In this document: positions 7,694 through 9,830 of the stretch, piece after piece
Layout: the number at the start of each line of letters is the position of its first letter
Numbering within the stretch: the first letter of the stretch is position 1
Origin: Actinomycetota bacterium
GTDB lineage: Bacteria > Actinomycetota > Thermoleophilia > Gaiellales > Gaiellaceae
Length of the DNA stretch: 9,830 bases
Reading direction: 5' to 3'
Assembly (NCBI GenBank): GCA_013696185.1
Contig: JACCZA010000172.1
Location: 1 to 9,830, forward strand
The notes under the pieces: model-generated
What the model was told of the DNA's origin: nothing
The model's input: the letters and a program-made list of their open reading frames with translations, nothing else
Databases searched by the model: none
Translations under genes and position numbers: made by a program

Positions 7694-9190
7694 ATGCTGA
7701 CCACCGTCCTCATCCTGCTCCCCTTCGCCGGCGCGCTCGTCGTCTGGCTCGCGCCCTGGTCCCGCCTCTGGGCCGGCGCGATCGCCCTGCTCGTCTCGCT
7801 GCTCGAGGTCGGCGTGTGGGTGAACGCCGTCGTCGCCTTCGACTTCGACGAGTCGGGACTGCAGGAGGACGCCCGGCTGAGCTGGTTCAGCGACCTCGGC
7901 GTCTCCTACCACGTCGGCCTCTACGGCTTCTCGCTCTGGCTGGTCGGGGCGACGGTCGTCGTGATGGCGTCGGCGACCGCGTACGGCGTCTGGGCGGGAC
8001 GCGAGCGGGCGCGCACCTACTTCGGCTCGATGCTCTTCCTGAGCGGCGCGATCGTCGCGGTCTTCAGCGCGCAGGACCTGCTGCTCTTCTACGCAGCCTT
8101 CGAGGGGATGCTGATCCCGCTCTACGTGCTGGTCGGCGTCTGGGGCGGCCGCGGCCGGCAGAGCGCGACCGTCAAGCTCGTGATCTACACGATCTGCGGC
8201 TCGCTGCTGATGCTGGCCGCGATCGTCGGCCTCGGGCTCTCCCAGGGCACGTTCGACCTCGTCGAGTCGGGGACGAGCGGCAACGAGTGGCTCTTCCTCG
8301 GCTTCCTCGCCGCCTTCGCGGTCAAGGCGCCGCTGTTCCCGCTGCACGGCTGGCTGCCGGACGCCTACCGCGAGGCGTCGCCCGAGGTCGCGGCGGTCCT
8401 CTCGGGGATCGTGTCGAAGGCCGCCGTCTTCGGGCTCCTGCGGATCGTGATCGCGAAGTTCCCGGACCCGGTCGCAGACTTCCGCGTGCTCGTGCTCGTG
8501 CTCGCGAGCCTCGGGCTCGTCTACGGGTCGCTGCTGGCCTTCCGCGCGCCCGACGTCCGCGGGGTAATCGCCTACTCGAGCCTCGCGCAGATGGGCCTGA
8601 TCACGCTCGGGCTCTTCTCCGGGAACAGCGCAGGGGTGAACGGCGCGATCCTCCAGTCGGTGGTGCACGCGCTCGTGTCGGCGACCCTCTTCCTGCTCGC
8701 CGGCGGCATCGAGCGCCGCGCGGGGAACGGCGAGCTGGCCTCGCTCGGCGGCTTCGCCAAGGGGCGTCCTGCGCTGGCGACGCTGCTCATGACGACGGGC
8801 GTGATCGCGCTCGCGGTGCCGGGCTCGGCAGCCTTCGCGGGCGAGTTCCTGATCCTGGCGGGCGTCTTCGACCGGGGCTGGCTCTGGGCGGTGATCGGCG
8901 CCGCCGCGATCGTCCTGGCGGCGATGTACACGCTCCGCTTGATCTCGGCCGTGCTGCACGACCGCCGCGGCGCCGCCGTCAGTGAGGAGGCGCTCGACCT
9001 GCGGCCGGCGGAGCTCGCGATCGTCGTCCCGCTCGTCGCGTGCCTGCTCGCGCTGTCGGCCTGGCCCGCGGGCGTCGCCGACCGCTCGCTTCCGGGCGGC
9101 GACCCGGCCGGCGGGCAGACGAGCCCGCTGTTCTCCGAGGCCGCGGGTGGCGGCTGGACGGCCTACGCGCCACTCGTGGACGCCCCATGA
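7694..9190 (+). CDS. nuoM: NADH-quinone oxidoreductase subunit M (NuoM), antiporter-like
   Basis: NuoM (ND4 homologue) is the middle antiporter-like pump subunit of the membrane arm. The product is 498 residues, normal for the family, with about 14 hydrophobic segments. Key residues are present: Glu137 in AFEGMLIPLYVLVGVWG (TM5), Lys211 in AVKAPLFPLHGWLPDA (TM7), Lys242 in GIVSKAAVFGLLR (TM8) and Glu384 in AFAGEFLILAG (TM12); these match E. coli E144, K234, K265 and E407. The segment between Lys211 and Lys242 departs from the common form: DAY replaces DAH, and EVAAVLSGI replaces the usual APTAGSV-type sequence. The ATG lies 2 bp after the nuoL stop with no visible Shine-Dalgarno, suggesting coupled translation. 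The gene overlaps nuoN by 4 bp (ATGA). Identification is secure from motifs and order. Confidence 0.96.
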   Translation: MLTTVLILLPFAGALVVWLAPWSRLWAGAIALLVSLLEVGVWVNAVVAFDFDESGLQEDARLSWFSDLGVSYHVGLYGFSLWLVGATVVVMASATAYGVWAGRERARTYFGSMLFLSGAIVAVFSAQDLLLFYAAFEGMLIPLYVLVGVWGGRGRQSATVKLVIYTICGSLLMLAAIVGLGLSQGTFDLVESGTSGNEWLFLGFLAAFAVKAPLFPLHGWLPDAYREASPEVAAVLSGIVSKAAVFGLLRIVIAKFPDPVADFRVLVLVLASLGLVYGSLLAFRAPDVRGVIAYSSLAQMGLITLGLFSGNSAGVNGAILQSVVHALVSATLFLLAGGIERRAGNGELASLGGFAKGRPALATLLMTTGVIALAVPGSAAFAGEFLILAGVFDRGWLWAVIGAAAIVLAAMYTLRLISAVLHDRRGAAVSEEALDLRPAELAIVVPLVACLLALSAWPAGVADRSLPGGDPAGGQTSPLFSEAAGGGWTAYAPLVDAP

Positions 9191-9830
9191 CCGACACGCC
9201 GAGCGTCGACTGGTTCGCCCTCTCGCCCACGCTGGCGCTTCTCGCCGCGGTCGGTCTCGCGCTCCTCGCGGCGGTGCTCGCCCCGTCCTCCTGGCGCAAG
9301 CCCCTGGCGGCCGGAATCGCCGCCGCCGGCTTCGCCACGGCGGCCGCCCTCGCGGTGGTGCTCTACGTCGAGAGCGCGGACGGAGAGCTCGTCCTCGTCG
9401 ACGCGTTCGCGCGCGATCGCCTCACCGCGCTGACGACGGTGATCGTCGCGGGCGCGGGCCTCCTCTCGGTCGGGATCTCCTGGAGCGAGCGGCTCGGGCG
9501 GGGCGAGCACGTGGGCGAGTACTACGCGCTCCTCGCCGCTGCGGGCGGCGGCATGGTCTTCCTCGTCGGCGCGAGCAACCTCCTCACGCTCTTCCTCGGG
9601 CTCGAGTGGTTCTCGATCTCCCTCTACATCCTCTGCGCGATCGCCGCCGAGCGGCCGGGATCGCTCGAGGCGGGCCTCAAGTACCTGATCGTCGGCAGCT
9701 TCGGCTCGGCGGTCCTCCTGTTCGGCTCGGCGCTCGTCTACGGCGCCACGGGCGAGCTCGGCTTCGACGCGATCGCGACAGCCGCGCGGACCGGCGGGCT
9801 CGAGGACGATCCCCTGCTTCTCGCCGGGCT
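9187..9830 (+). CDS. nuoN: NADH-quinone oxidoreductase subunit N (NuoN), 3' partial
   Basis: NuoN (ND2 homologue) is the antiporter-like pump subunit nearest NuoK. The frame starts at the ATG overlapping the nuoM TGA (ATGA) and runs open to the window edge, giving 214 codons of a protein that is usually about 480-500 residues. The N-terminus is MTDTPSVDWFALSP, followed by hydrophobic segments at about 13-33, 41-60, 79-98 and 110-150. The diagnostic TM5-TM6 region reads LGLEWFSISLYIL with Glu140, then SLEAGLKYLIVGSFGSA with Lys165, and VYGATGELGF. Glu140 and Lys165 are 25 residues apart, as are E133 and K158 of E. coli NuoN. The C-terminal half, including the TM7 and TM12 lysines, is outside the window. 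No strong ribosome site precedes it, so coupling to nuoM is likely. Confidence 0.95.
   Translation, partial: MTDTPSVDWFALSPTLALLAAVGLALLAAVLAPSSWRKPLAAGIAAAGFATAAALAVVLYVESADGELVLVDAFARDRLTALTTVIVAGAGLLSVGISWSERLGRGEHVGEYYALLAAAGGGMVFLVGASNLLTLFLGLEWFSISLYILCAIAAERPGSLEAGLKYLIVGSFGSAVLLFGSALVYGATGELGFDAIATAARTGGLEDDPLLLAG

Noticed and set aside
5799..9190. NuoL and NuoM as Mrp-type Na+/H+ antiporter or hydrogenase subunits
   Set aside because: Gene order, neighbours NuoH to NuoK and NuoN, lengths, and the NuoL C-terminal anchor all fit complex I.
1..9830. Frequent GATC and CGATCG words
   Set aside because: They follow from common codon pairs ending in G or C before ATC (Ile) and GAT/CGC codons within genes. 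They are not clustered or arranged like a regulatory or repeat array.
1..9830. Mobile elements, CRISPR arrays, tRNA or other RNA genes
   Set aside because: Coding sequence covers nearly every base. I saw no terminal inverted repeats, spaced direct repeats, transposase motifs or tRNA-like folds.

Overview
The window is one uninterrupted stretch of a nuo operon, encoding the proton-pumping NADH:quinone oxidoreductase (respiratory complex I, NDH-1). All genes are on the plus strand, in the standard bacterial order nuoF-G-H-I-J-K-L-M-N. The left edge cuts nuoF, which has lost its N-terminus with the FMN loop, and the right edge cuts nuoN after about 214 codons. The seven genes between are complete and show no frameshift.

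Layout: nuoF (1-1112, partial) and nuoG (1132-3357) encode the NADH-oxidising and iron-sulfur part of the peripheral arm. nuoH (3354-4340) encodes the membrane subunit at the quinone site. nuoI (4351-4848) encodes the 2x[4Fe-4S] connector. nuoJ (4854-5471) and nuoK (5468-5776) encode small membrane subunits. nuoL (5799-7691), nuoM (7694-9190) and nuoN (9187-9830, partial) encode the three antiporter-like pump modules. Genes overlap by 4 bp (G/H, J/K, M/N) or lie 2-22 bp apart. No gap is large enough for an internal promoter or terminator, so a single polycistronic transcript starting upstream of the window is likely.

Electron path as read from the sequence: NADH to FMN and cluster N3 (NuoF), then N1b, N5, N4 and the off-path N7 (NuoG), then N6a and N6b (NuoI), then quinone at the NuoH interface (which also needs NuoB and NuoD, outside the window). 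The energy is passed along the charged axis of NuoH-J-K-N-M-L to pump protons.

Organism: the DNA is very GC-rich, with nearly all third codon positions G or C, GTG starts for three genes, and actinobacterial-looking subunits. I infer an Actinomycetota member, possibly a deep lineage such as Thermoleophilia, but this rests on impression and not on a search.

This is a housekeeping locus and I found no new system in it. The observation most worth checking is in NuoL: the Glu normally following Trp in the TM5 motif (E. coli E144), part of the proton channel, is Gly149 here, while the other key charged residues of NuoL, NuoM and NuoN are present. Smaller points are a 6-bp tandem duplication at the nuoI/nuoJ junction and a divergent TM7-TM8 segment in NuoM.
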